Origin: Diphasiastrum complanatum
Taxonomy: Eukaryota; Streptophyta; Lycopodiopsida; Lycopodiales; Lycopodiaceae
DNA length: 64,000 nucleotides
Assembly: GCA_029204225.1 (NCBI GenBank)
Contig: MU832133.1
Location: 1 to 64,000, forward strand
Direction of reading: 5' to 3'
Made by a program: the position numbers and the translations under genes. Under the pieces are notes generated by a model. The model did not search any database. It was not told the DNA's origin and saw only the letters and a program-made list of their open reading frames with translations. Positions 23,736-34,172 of this stretch are shown here, piece after piece. Numbering within the stretch: position 1 is the first letter of the stretch; every line of letters starts with the position of its first letter.

Positions 23736-24380
23736 GCATTCTTGAGCTCCTTGATCATTCTTGTTTCTTGAGTGATGCATTAATGATCTTGCCCCTCCAT
23801 CTCCTTTGTGTATGGTTGTGGATCTTAGGGAGGACTAGTTTTCTTGCTTTCATAGTTGTGGATTAGCTTTCTTGTTTTTGTGGATTAATGTAGAAATCAA
23901 TATTGTTGTAAATCATTAAGGCTGGGATTATGATTTAAGTCTTTAAAATTCGTTGATAACCCTTTTCTTGATGTTCTTGAAGTCCAAGAATCAAGAAATG
24001 TGTGTACCTTGATCCTTGGAACTTCAATATGTTGTCCATTTAGTTCTGGTTTGTTTATAGATTAATGCAAATAGGTTGGTTAGTTTAGGATCTTATTCTA
24101 CTTTGATTTTACAGTAGTAGAAGTAGGTTCTTGGTGTTCAACCACATTCAGTCTGATCCATACATTGAACACCTGGTCTACATGATTAGAATAGGAAATC
24201 ATGATTTGTTCACCCTAGACTGAATGCTGATCTATAGGCTAAATGTTTGATTACATGTTTGATTGTGAATGCATGTGATACGGTTAAAGAGAGACGACCT
24301 TGGTTTGTCCTTTGACAGACAGGACATTGTTACTACAATGATTGATCAGTCCCCCTCTACCTGGTTTCGGCATTGAACTA
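23736..24380 (+). repeat. diverged LTR-like repeat, left copy
   Basis: Shares a long, diverged similarity with 29498-30020: GAGCTCCTTGATCATTCTTG, GTGGATTAATGTAG, TTTCTTGATGTTCTTGAA and a CTTTGACAGACAGGA/CTCTGACAGGCAGGA block, in the same order and direction. I read them as the LTRs of an old gypsy element whose gag lies between. The outer ends are not clear. Confidence 0.5.
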
Positions 24381-24639
24381 AGAAGCTAACATTCAAGAAA
24401 ATGCCCAATGAGCCTCTAAACAAGTAGAAAATAGTTCTTGTAAACAAGAAGCAAGAAAGAAATCAGTAAACAGATTCTCAATTGTAGGGAATCTGTCAAC
24501 ATTTGGCATCATTGCTACTTTAACCAACACATTTTCAATGTATAAACTGTTGTAATGTTGCCCACACTCAGAATCCTGGCCACAATCACTCCATCCTTGC
24601 ACACCTCTGAGTTCTTGGACTTCCCTATTCCTAACCCTA

Positions 24640-24910
24640 TAATCTGATATCTGAAATGCAAAACTCCACCTGCACAAGACCTGCAATACAAGAACAATTT
24701 GAAGCAACCATCCACACTTCCCTCGTCCAACCTCCACCATCACCTTCACAGCCTACACCTCCATCAGACCTGCAACGCAAAGCACCTGCACACCACATCC
24801 AACTCATGCACACTCCACATGCAAACACATCCCTACCTAACCACACTCCACACACCTCTCTCTACCTTCGTCACTCACTATCCACACTCTTCTTGACCAC
24901 ACTCAAGTAT
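24640..24910. other. C-rich, CA-rich stretch
   Basis: Plus strand rich in C and A (CTCCACACACCTCTCTC and similar). Both-strand open frames here are due to composition. No gene. Confidence 0.5.
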
Positions 24911-25014
24911 CCGACATGAAATTACCTTCATCCTTCAGACCTGAACCGAACACCCATGCCACCTTCGTCCTCCATCTACGCCGAGCCTCCTTCACGCCCC
25001 TGTCTTCATCTTGA

Positions 25015-26160
25015 CCGAAAGCCTGTTGACCTAATCTCGACCGGATGGCTGGCTTAGAGAACTCGACCGGATGCTGGCTTAGAGAACTCGACCAGATGGC
25101 TGGCTTAGAAAACTCGACCGGATAGGCACGAAGAAGTCTCAACCGGATCCAGACTTCAGAGAAACTCGACCGAGTCATAAAGCTTCACGAAATCTTGATC
25201 GGATGGCTGATAGCTAGAATCTCAACCCGATGACCTTTTACAATCTCGACCGGATGGCCAATAGTTAAAATCTCAACCGAATGTATCGTAGCTCACATCT
25301 CAATCAGATGAATCGTAGCTCACACATTAGAGGAGTTCTAGATCCAAAAAAGACCCTTTGTAAAGATTCTTTTTATATTTTTTCTCAAATTTTTCTTACA
25401 GATGGACCAATCAAAACACTCAAATTTGAAATCTACGTAACGTAACTTTTTGAGTTCACATTTTGATTCCACACTAAAAATGGCATAACTTTTTAGTGGT
25501 AAGTCCAAATTTAGCAGAGTCTGGTGCATTGGAAAGCGCTCAACAAGGGCTTTCCAATGATATGTTAGATGACATAGATTTGAGCTATGATTAAAAAGTT
25601 ATGGCAAGTCAAAAGTATTAGTGTTATAATATTTTAATAATATAAAAGACACTTGCATGAATTCTTAAAGGGTCTTTTTGGAGCTCAAATCTCCCCTAAT
25701 GTCTCAACTGGATGGCTCGTAGATAAAATCTCAACTGAATGGCTCGTGGATAAAATCTCAACCGGATGCCTATCGCATCAAATCTCAACCGAATTTGAAC
25801 CAGTGAAATCTTGACCAGATAACCAATGTAAAATCTCAACTAGATTTTGACCTCTCGACCGGATCACAAAATCTCAACCGGATGGCGTGACTTCAATCTC
25901 AACCGGATCACCTACTTAAGTCTCGAACGGATTACCGCCTCACTAGATCTCGACCGGAACCTCATCTCGACCAGATACCCTACATCCCATCTCGACCGGA
26001 CCACACTACATCCCATCTCGGCCGGCCCACACTACATCCAATCTCGACCGAATAACATACATCCCATCTCGATCGGACCACTCCACCATTCCATCTTGAC
26101 TAGACCAAATTTTTGACCGAAAGCTCTGACTCACATTTCGACCGAACCACCACCTTCACA
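25015..26160. repeat. minisatellite around CTCGACCGGATGG
   Basis: Dozens of degenerate 15-45 bp units built on AATCTCRACCGGATGGC. It is interrupted by a MITE at 25325-25701. Related sequence in the opposite direction lies at 30280-30330 and 30710-30860 (TTGGTCAAA, TTGGTCGAA). Confidence 0.85.
25325..25701. mobile_element. ~377-bp MITE, copy 1
   Basis: Ends form imperfect terminal inverted repeats of about 35 bp, CATTAGAGGAG at the left and CTCCCCTAATG at the right, with a shared CAAAAA(A)GACCCTTT further in. No coding capacity. A second copy in opposite orientation is at 30334-30709. Superfamily is uncertain because no clean target duplication is visible in the repetitive surroundings. Confidence 0.75.
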
Positions 26161-26167
26161 GAGCCAA

Positions 26168-26240
26168 GAGCTCAAAAAAAAAAATAATAATAAATAATAA
26201 ATAAATAATAATACATAAATAAATTAAAAAAACAAGAAAA
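26168..26240. repeat. AAT/AAAT microsatellite
   Basis: Impure AATAATAAATAAATAATA run followed by AAATTAAAAAAACAAG. Confidence 0.8.
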
Positions 26241-26272
26241 ATTTCCAAACCCAAAAAACAGGACCTTACTCA

Positions 26273-27610
26273 ATGGAACACCATACTGATCCCGATATCA
26301 CAAACGATTATCCACACAAAATGGTGTCTCCTACAGCTGAAAAATTCAGACGTCATAGGTTCTACCGAATGCAATCACAAATCCATTCGATAGCAAGGAA
26401 TCTGATAGTGCCGAATCTTCATGAGCACGAACACATTTTCATGGTGTTGACACATCACATGCCAGCACACACCTGAATGGAGCCTTTGCTATCCATGGAG
26501 CTCATCTTGAGAAGAGAACACTCAAGTTAGATCTACCCAAGTTTGACGGTAGTTCGGACCCTCAACAATTTTTGCAAATCTTTGAGAATGCATGTGATGT
26601 GTATGGCGAAACATCTCCCGACGCTATGGTCCAACTGTTTTCCATGACCATGATCGCTAAAGCATGTGACTAGTTTTTTAACCTCGATCGTGAAGATAAA
26701 TTGGATTGGTCTAATCTAAAAGAGTCCTTTATCAAGCGTTTTAAACCATTTCGTTTGATAGAGAGTCCTTTTGTCAAATTGAGTAGCATCAAGATGGCAA
26801 AAGATGAACGCGTACGAGACTATATTCAGCGTTTCAAGCGCTTAAAAATTCAAGTACAAGAACAGCCCATCGAAAAGATGCCCAACAGATGCTCATCATT
26901 TGGTTTTTAATCGGACGCGAGCCTAAATTCAATGATGGATATACGAGCTTAAACTTAGCTATGTTTGATGCCATTTGGGAGGAAGATGAAGGATCAGATG
27001 TTGACAAATCCAGGGAAAGGCAAGCACCCCATGCTCCTATCAATGAGTCAAAGCAGATCAAGGATACCCGCGATCAACTTTGGAAATCACAACTAGAGTT
27101 GCTTAATTAGCAACATTAACTATAGATGGAGAAACTCACCAATGACTTTCAAACTACTTTGAAGTCTATCCAACATAGTAGTATGCATCGTCAACCACAC
27201 ACTGCCCAGGTACCTAATAGACAAAAGCCATCTGGTGCCCACACTGCCAGGCTATGCATCTGGTTGATGCTTGTCCTTCATATCAGCCTATCCAAGCACA
27301 TGCCATCCAAAGATATGAAGAACAACCGTGACAATCTGGACATTCCTCGCATTATCACAAATACCCACCAGAAAGTCCAGAACCACTAGCCATACAAGAT
27401 GGGTATGCCATTATACAAGGGCCCATGAACAACAGATGTTTCATCTGTGGTGAAATCGGCCACTTCATGGCTGATTGTCCAGTCAAGACAAAGAATCATG
27501 CCAAATGTCCCGACTATGTTATAAAACACAGTTTCAAAGTCTGTCCAATGCAACCAAGTAAGATCCTACCTACCCGCCACGTCATATATGAATCTGGTTA
27601 GGATCCTCAC
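26273..27610 (+). pseudogene. gypsy gag region of element E
   Basis: Fossil gag. LDLPKFDGSSDPQQFLQIFE, DWSNLKESFIKRFKPFRLI and VRDYIQRFKRLKIQVQEQP match the retrotransposon gag domain of plant gypsy elements; CFICGEIGHFMADCPVK (about 27437-27487) is a CCHC zinc knuckle. The frame is broken in several places. No protease or pol follows. Confidence 0.75.
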
Positions 27611-27619
27611 GACCCCACA

Positions 27620-28930
27620 ACATGAGCACCATCGCAACCAAATGCTAACCTTGCTGCTCAATCGAGAAGTTACTTGTGAACTTCTACATTGCCACGACAT
27701 TTACCAGACCAATAGTATAGATGTTATATGAACTGAGTAATTGCAAGACGAAGAGAAAACTGATATTATGTCACCTGCTACTATTCCCAGAACAGAGCAC
27801 CTTCCCATGGGAATTGACCCTTTCTCTGCAATCATGCACCTCAAATCTATATGTCTCCACTTTCTGATGAGATTTCCACTGACTACATATCACGAAACAA
27901 CTCTGAGAAATCGGAAATCTAGATAGCAGTTCAATTATGAATCTCATAATTCGAAGGATACTATTGGGAATAGTATCTTCTCCTTCTATGCATTTCAAGC
28001 TATATCTTCCAAATTTGTGTCCCCAATCTTGCCTTGTTTTTAACAAGGGCATGTTAGAGTTTTTTACTCTACAACCAATGGCGAATCGCCATTGTTGCTG
28101 ATTGAAATTCGACAAGTGCCATACAGTTCTCACCACTCTGTACAGTTTGCATGTTTCCATGATTTTCTTTTTATGAGATTGATTTTTGCATGAGAAATAG
28201 CTACTACACAGGCATCATAATTGTAGAATATCTCGAGAACAAATATTTCTATTCATCTATCCATCTCCAAATCACCTTTTAGCAAGTTTAGGAGTTTTTG
28301 TCCACATTTGAAAACTCCATGTCACTTCAGAGTTGATTCATGCATCTCATTGCATATTAGTTTTCGAGTCAACTACAGCAAGATCGAAACAAATCTAGTT
28401 AAAATTTGTTCAATCTTCAAACCAGCATGTTCAACGTGTTTCACCTGCATGTTCCAAACGCCAATCTCACATTGCATGTGCCGGATACCAGCAACAACAT
28501 CCCCACCAATAGATTTTGGGTAGGGAGGGGGGGGGAGTGGATTTACAAGCACCCACTGAAGCAGCCACATTGTCAGCGACAACATCACCAGCCAAGGTCA
28601 CAAAACCAAAGATGAAAAAGACAAGGCTAAGAAGACAGATGGGCAATCCAAAGAGACTCAATTAGAAGAAGTAGTCACAACGAAGATCCTTCAACAGATA
28701 GGAAGTACAAGTATTGGAAAATCAGTCTTCTTCTTCGTCCACTCCCATACCTATTCTATAGCCCACACCATCTACCGATGTCACCACCCCACCCTACCTT
28801 CCATCTATCTGTTTGCCATCATTCCACTGTTCATCTGATAAATCTCCAATTTTTTAAAGCCTGATAGCTTTACCGAAGCAGCTAAAAGATCATTGCAAGT
28901 GTCTTGCGGAGACCAACTACCACCTACAAT
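27620..28930. other. unassigned interior of element E
   Basis: No convincing reading frame or domain. It probably belongs to the same old element. Confidence 0.35.
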
Positions 28931-29220
28931 GGTTGATCAGCCAAAAGAAGATCTAAGAAGCAGGTGAAGCAACTCAAAGAGATAAAGAAAAAGAGAAAAG
29001 AAGCCGAGGAGGAAAGGACGAAACTTAAACAACAAATGAGTCAGATCAACCCTGATCAAAAGAAAACTCTCTAGAGCAAAGATAGTCGAATCCCCTATGA
29101 AGCCCGAAGAGATCCAAAAGTAATGGATCAAAGGGAGAAAGAGCTGTAGAAAAAAGAAAAAATGAAGACAACCGTGAACCTGCAAAAGAAAGAAAACTCC
29201 TCACCCAACAAGTGGTGGTC
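28931..29220 (+). pseudogene. Lys/Glu-rich coiled-coil-like fragment
   Basis: KKQVKQLKEIKKKRKEAEEE followed by RTKLKQQMSQINPDQKKTL, then SKDSRIPYEARRDPKVMDQR and MKTTVNLQKKENSSPNKWWS. The heptad-like charge pattern suggests a coiled coil. It lies inside old element E and is broken. Function unknown. Confidence 0.35.
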
Positions 29221-29497
29221 AAAGCTCGACATTGCAAGGGTCCAAGGCTGCAACTGTTGAACTATCAGTTCCTTCACCCTTCCACCAAGCCTTCATCATG
29301 TTTTCCTACCGTCACCAAACCACCGATCCAAATATGTTACTACCACCAATGTGTTGATGAGTCCATTTCCTTGAAGATTGTTAACCAAGATTTGTGCAAC
29401 CTACCAATCGAAGATCTTCCTCTTCTCGTCAAGGAAAGAGCATCGACAAGACTGGAACTTCAAGTGAGAGAAGAACTGTTCAAATGGAGGAGGTCTT

Positions 29498-30020
29498 CTC
29501 TCTAGCTCCTTGATCATCCTAGTATCTTGAGTGAACCTTTCATGATCTTGCTTTCATTCTCTTAATTAGTTGTGGAATAATCCGCTTTCTAGTTTCTTGT
29601 TTATGCATGTGGATTAATGTAGGATCAGCATTGTGGTGATTCATCTTGATTTGGTTTGTGGTGTAAGTCTTGCAAACCCTTTTACATTCCATTTCTTGAT
29701 GTTCTTGAATTCAAGAACCAACAAACGTGTGTTTCTTGATCTTGGACACTCAAAATGCTGTTAGACTAGTTTCTTGATTTATGTTTTCATTTCTATTGAT
29801 GTTTAGATTAATTCTGAGTTTTGCCATTGTTTTCAGTCGATCTTACTGTAGGTTGAAGTAGAATTTGTGCAGTATTTATCCATGTTTCACCCTGATCTGT
29901 TGATGAATGCTATGGCTTGCATGTTCCAATGACTGTAAGTGCTTTCAAGAAGTGAACGAAGTAGAGCATCCTCTGACAGGCAGGATAACACCGCTATACT
30001 ACACCCAACCACCTTACTAT
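29498..30020 (+). repeat. diverged LTR-like repeat, right copy
   Basis: Right-hand partner of 23736-24380, same direction. A further promoter-like CTATAAATACTTC lies at about 30208. Confidence 0.5.
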
Positions 30021-30279
30021 CTGAGGCCCCGTTGAATCTAGATACATTTACCAAGAAATATTTGAAGTTTGATAATAGACAATAAGCAAAGATAAGCGCC
30101 AACTGATATGAAATGAACAGAGAATCGAAGTATAACTGATGAGAATCAGTAAACAACAATCCACATTAAGGAGGTGTTTGATAGAATCAAAGGTAATGTG
30201 GACCTGCTATAAATACTTCTACATATGTGTAAATAAGTTAGTCTACAGAATCAAATAATAAAACACAACGGGGTTGTCG

Positions 30280-30860
30280 AAGATCGATACTTGGTCAAAT
30301 GTCATAATTGGTCTAATTGGTCAAAAGGTTGGACATTAGAGGAGTTTTGATTTCCAAAAAGACCCTTTAAGAATTCGTGCAAGATGCTTTTTTATTATTA
30401 AAATATTATAACACTAATACTTTTGACTTGCCATAACTTTTTAATTGTAGCTCAAAAGTATGTCATGTAACATATCATTGGAAAGCCCTTGTCAAGCGCT
30501 TTCCAATGCTCCAAATTCCGCTAAATCTGGACTTACCACTAAAAAGTTATGTCATTTTTAGTATGGAATCAAAATGTGGACTCAAAAAGTTACGTTACGT
30601 AGATTTCAAATTTGAGTGTTTTGATTGGTCCATGTGTAAGAAACATTTGAGAAAAAATATAAAAAGAATCTCTACAAAGAGTCTTTTTTGGATTTAGAAC
30701 TCTCTAATGATTGGTTGAATCGGTAAAAAGGTTGAAATTATTTGAATTGGTCGAATTGTTAACATTGGTCAAATTGATCGAAATAATTGGTCAGTGTTAA
30801 AATTGGCCAGAGTCAAAATTGAGGTCGAGGTTGATCAAGGTTCAATTGGTTCAGTTTGAG
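30280..30860. repeat. TTGGTC minisatellite, inverted relative of the 25-26 kb array
   Basis: Degenerate units of AATTGGTCAAA, TTGGTCGAATTG and GGTTGAATCGGT on both sides of MITE copy 2. They look like the opposite strand of the CTCGACCGG array. Confidence 0.6.
30334..30709. mobile_element. ~376-bp MITE, copy 2 (inverted)
   Basis: Reverse complement of the element at 25325-25701 over its length, with some tens of differences. Ends CATTAGAGGAG and CTCTCTAATG. It lies in a TTGGTC minisatellite, as copy 1 lies in the related CCGG array. Confidence 0.8.
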
Positions 30861-31870
30861 AAATTGGTATCAAAATCTACCAGGGCCAAGATAAATTTTG
30901 ACGCCCAAATAAAACTGCATGAGAGAAATGGGCCACTATATAGGAAAAACAGTTAGTGGCAGCACATATATTTGTTAGGACAATGTAGCACATCTATAAA
31001 TAAGAGAAGTTGAGGCTAAGGAATTGAGTATCGTCATCTACATTTAATCTAGTAATATATCATTCAAATAAGCTAATCATAGACACAATAGTTAACTATT
31101 TGTACAAACTTTTCTAGGTCTTATTTATCAGTAAGTAGTTAGCAATGAGAATTTCATACTATTGATTTCTATCCAGTATGATCCTTGAGATGAGTGGATT
31201 TATAAATGATTCTGAAGTTTGAATTTGTATTTCATTTTTGCAATTTTCTTAATATTGTTTTATGGCAACTCATAGTACGTAGCTATGTTGAGTGGGACTA
31301 TCATAATTTTTCCATCTCCAAAACAATCATTTTACAACACACACTATTATCATGTACCTACTTTGAACAACTTGAACCATACTTGGTGCATATGTTATGG
31401 GAAAAGATCTAATTACGGGTAGAATAGGCATCATGTCTCTTTTATTTTTAAATGCTATATCAAAATAATAACACAGGAGGTTATAATCTAAAGTAGTCCA
31501 AAACACAAATGGTGTGTTGGTCTAACTCACCACCGGATCACACATCATCTTTGAGCATATAATCACAACACCTCACCACATAGTGGCAAAGGTAATAAAA
31601 GGAGATAAGGACTAAGGTTCGCTTGTACCTAGAAAGTACTTAGCACTTTGTCCTCTTAGAAAGAAGGTTTTTTTTGGTGACTTTGCCTTGACTTGCTACC
31701 GGTAGGCTTTGCTAATATCATCTTTTTGTGATGGTCCATTTGATCACTCTATCGGTGTAGCATCAAAGAAATTTTAGTAGATTCAATAACGAGGTCACCT
31801 TGTGAACCTTTACCAATTGTTCTGATCTATTGTCAATAAGAATAGTCTAAATGATGCATTTTATCAAGAG
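30861..31870. other. unassigned; no gene seen
   Basis: A promoter-like CACATCTATAAATAAGAGAAG lies near 30990 without a recognisable gene downstream. The remainder is AT-rich. Confidence 0.4.
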
Positions 31871-31872
31871 AT

Positions 31873-32440
31873 ATATATCACTGATCAATGTATGATCATG
31901 GTAAGGTATAGATTCCACTTATGAACTAATGATCAGTTTTACATGTATAGCATTTAGTTCTGATCACGGGTCAAGTATATCTTCACAAGTTCTTTACTCC
32001 GTGACGTAGATGTATTTTACTAGAAGTCTAGAACATATAGAGCACGCACTTGGAGTCTTGGTGCATGTTCATAGTCGAGTGTACCGTCAAGGTTTGTGAA
32101 CTCAATGACGTATTTTACCGGAAGCTATATAGCACTTAGTGCATGATCATAGTCAGGTATAGCTTCATAGGTTGTGAACTCCTCCATGTATTTCACGAGA
32201 AGATATAAAGTACTTAGTGCGTGATCATCAGCACGGCTTCAAAGTTCATAGGTTGTGAACGCATTGAAGTATTTTACCAGAAGATATATAGCACTTAGTG
32301 CATGATCATAGCCAAGTATAGCTTCAGAGATTGTGAACTTATTGATTCACTATACAGAAGATATATATAAATATATCATTTAGTGCATGATAATAGTCAG
32401 GTAGAGATTCATAGGAGGTGAACTTGTGATTAGTAGCTGT
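31873..32440. repeat. ~80-bp tandem repeat, about seven copies
   Basis: Unit built on GCACTTAGTGCATGATCATAG...GGTTGTGAACTC...TATTTTACCAGAAGATATA. Starts lie near 31873, 31949, 32043, 32131, 32211, 32291 and 32377; the left copies are the most diverged. Contains the palindromic words TGCATGATCA and GCACTTAGTGC. Confidence 0.8.
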
Positions 32441-32624
32441 GCAGGTCTACACAAGCTCAAACAAAGTCGCAGTACTCTTACTGCCGAGGTGTTGCAACAT
32501 AGGTAGATTTGTGGGTTACGTTGTTGACGAAGCATGCTTTAGAGTATAGATGTGTTTGAAAACGAATATCTTCTATAGAGCAATTGCACTTACTGTTTTC
32601 CGAATCAGCAACTGGTACTGGTGA

Positions 32625-33130
32625 ATCCCGAATCAGACGAAAGAACAAGGTGGGGATGTTAAAATAGGAAACCCGGTGAATAAGCAGCTGCAAGCGTTGA
32701 AAAGCTTTGGAGGGGTTGAAAGCGAGGAGGATCCCCTGTCCCCCTTGTACCATAGCGATGCGGCAATCTCAAAAATATCGGGAGCTAATTCCAGCTCATA
32801 CAGAAGCCAAGAAGAGCCGAAGCCGAGAGATGGGTACAATTCTGATCCCGAGAATCCACATTCGAAGCACAAAGAGAATAAAACTAAAAACAAAGATCAA
32901 AGAAAGAGTGATCGGCGTGCACCAGAGCAGCAATTGACTACGTTAGCATTCCATCTCGGAGTGCTTGAGAAGACAGCAAGCCAGTTGGGCGTGCTCGCAT
33001 TTGTCTGGGCGACCGTGGTATTGCTGGGAGGGTTCAATATAACTGCCATTCGCCCATACGACTTTTGGGTGGTTTCTGCAATTTTGATCACAGAGGGCGC
33101 CCGTGTCTTCAACCTGAGCCATGAACTGGA
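32625..33130 (+). pseudogene. plant membrane/ARM-repeat protein, N-terminal part
   Basis: Plus-strand frame open from 32625 to the copia junction. A hydrophilic, Ser/Lys-rich N-terminus (EEDPLSPLYHSDAAISKISG) is followed by LAFHLGVLEKTASQLGVLAF, VWATVVLLGGFNI, RPYDFWVVSAILITEGARVF and NLSHELE. From memory, this corresponds to the two-helix membrane block (VLEK.AS.LGTLGFIWATVVLLGGFAIT..DFW..T.ILL.EG.R...RSHELEWQHQ) of a plant family that carries ARM repeats in its C-terminal half. No in-frame ATG is seen, so it is broken or lacks its first exon. Just after SHELE it passes into copia sequence. The matching C-terminal part lies at 36970-37480. Confidence 0.65.
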
Positions 33131-34172
33131 GGGCAGATGGGAACGTTGAAAGATACAAGGCCCGATTGGTGGCAAAGGGCTTCAGCCAGGTTGAAGGGAT
33201 CGACTACATGGAAACCTTTGCCCCAGTGGTGAAGATGAGCTCACTCAGATTGCTGATAGCTTGGGCAACAATACATAACATGGAAATCGAACAGATGGAC
33301 GTAAAGACTGCCTTCCTACGTGGGACATTGGAAGAAGAGGTGTACATGAGACAGCCGCCTGGATTAGAAGACGGGACTGATAAGGTATGTATGTTAAAGA
33401 AAGCATTATACAGTCTGAAGCAGTCATCTAGGATGTGGTACTTGAGACTTGATGAGTTCTTCTTAGGAATCGGTTTTAAGAGATGCCATTCTGACAACAA
33501 CATATATGTGAAAAGAGAAGGAGAGATGTTTTTAGCTGTTGCTGTATATGTAGACGACATCATAATTGTTGGAAGTAACAAGGAAAAAGTCAAAGATGTT
33601 GAGGAGCTTCTCAAAAATGAATTTGACATGAAAGATATGGGAGCAGTTGGGAATTTAGATCAGAAGAGATAGGGAACATGGGATGACTTGGATGACACAA
33701 GAAAAATTTATAAAATCATTGATAACAAAATTCAGAATGAGTGAATCATTCCCTGTCTCCACTCCCTTAGACACCAACGTAAAATTAAGCTCAGAGATGA
33801 GCCCAACATCTCAGCAAGAGAGGGAAGAAATGAGAAGAAAACCTTTTAGAAATCTAATTGGTTCATTAATGTACGCGATGGTTTGTACATGTCCTGACAT
33901 AGCAGTAGCTGTCACCAAACTAAGCCAATTTTTGGTTGATCCAGGGGAAGAACATTGGACTGCTACAAAGAGGGTATTAAAATATTTGAAAGGAACTGAC
34001 AAACTTGGATTAACATTCAGAGCATCAGATGACATGATGATGGGATTTGCAGATTCCGATTGGGCAAGGGATCAAGATATAGGAAATCAACTTGTGGTTA
34101 CATATTCATGTTAGGAGGAGGCTGCGTAAGCTGGAGTTGCAGGAAACAAGCTTGGATCGCGCTGCAGAATGC
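33131..34172 (+). mobile_element. copia element F, RT-RNase H part
   Basis: Fossil. ADGNVERYKARLVAKGFSQ, MEIEQMDVKTAFLRGTLEEE, MLKKALYSLKQSSRMWYLRL and AVAVYVDDIIIVGS are copia reverse transcriptase blocks, followed by RNase H blocks GFADSDWA and STCGYIFMLGGGCVSW. No LTR is present at its left end, which abuts host coding sequence directly. Broken in a few places. Confidence 0.9.

Larger units (their letters stand above)
23736..30020 (+). mobile_element. gypsy-type element E, gag only, broken
   Basis: Fossil Ty3/gypsy-type element bounded by the two diverged LTR-like repeats. Between them are a minisatellite with a MITE, a gag region and a Lys/Glu-rich region; no pol is seen. Several breaks, and the LTR copies are much diverged, so it is old or a chimera. 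Confidence 0.45.

Noticed and set aside
24393-24919. Overlapping ORFs on both strands, His/Pro/Thr-rich on plus
   Set aside because: C- and A-rich composition removes stops on both strands; no domain or splice signals.
32897-33629. Minus-strand ORFs of 71-141 codons
   Set aside because: Shadows of the plus-strand host exon and copia reverse transcriptase.
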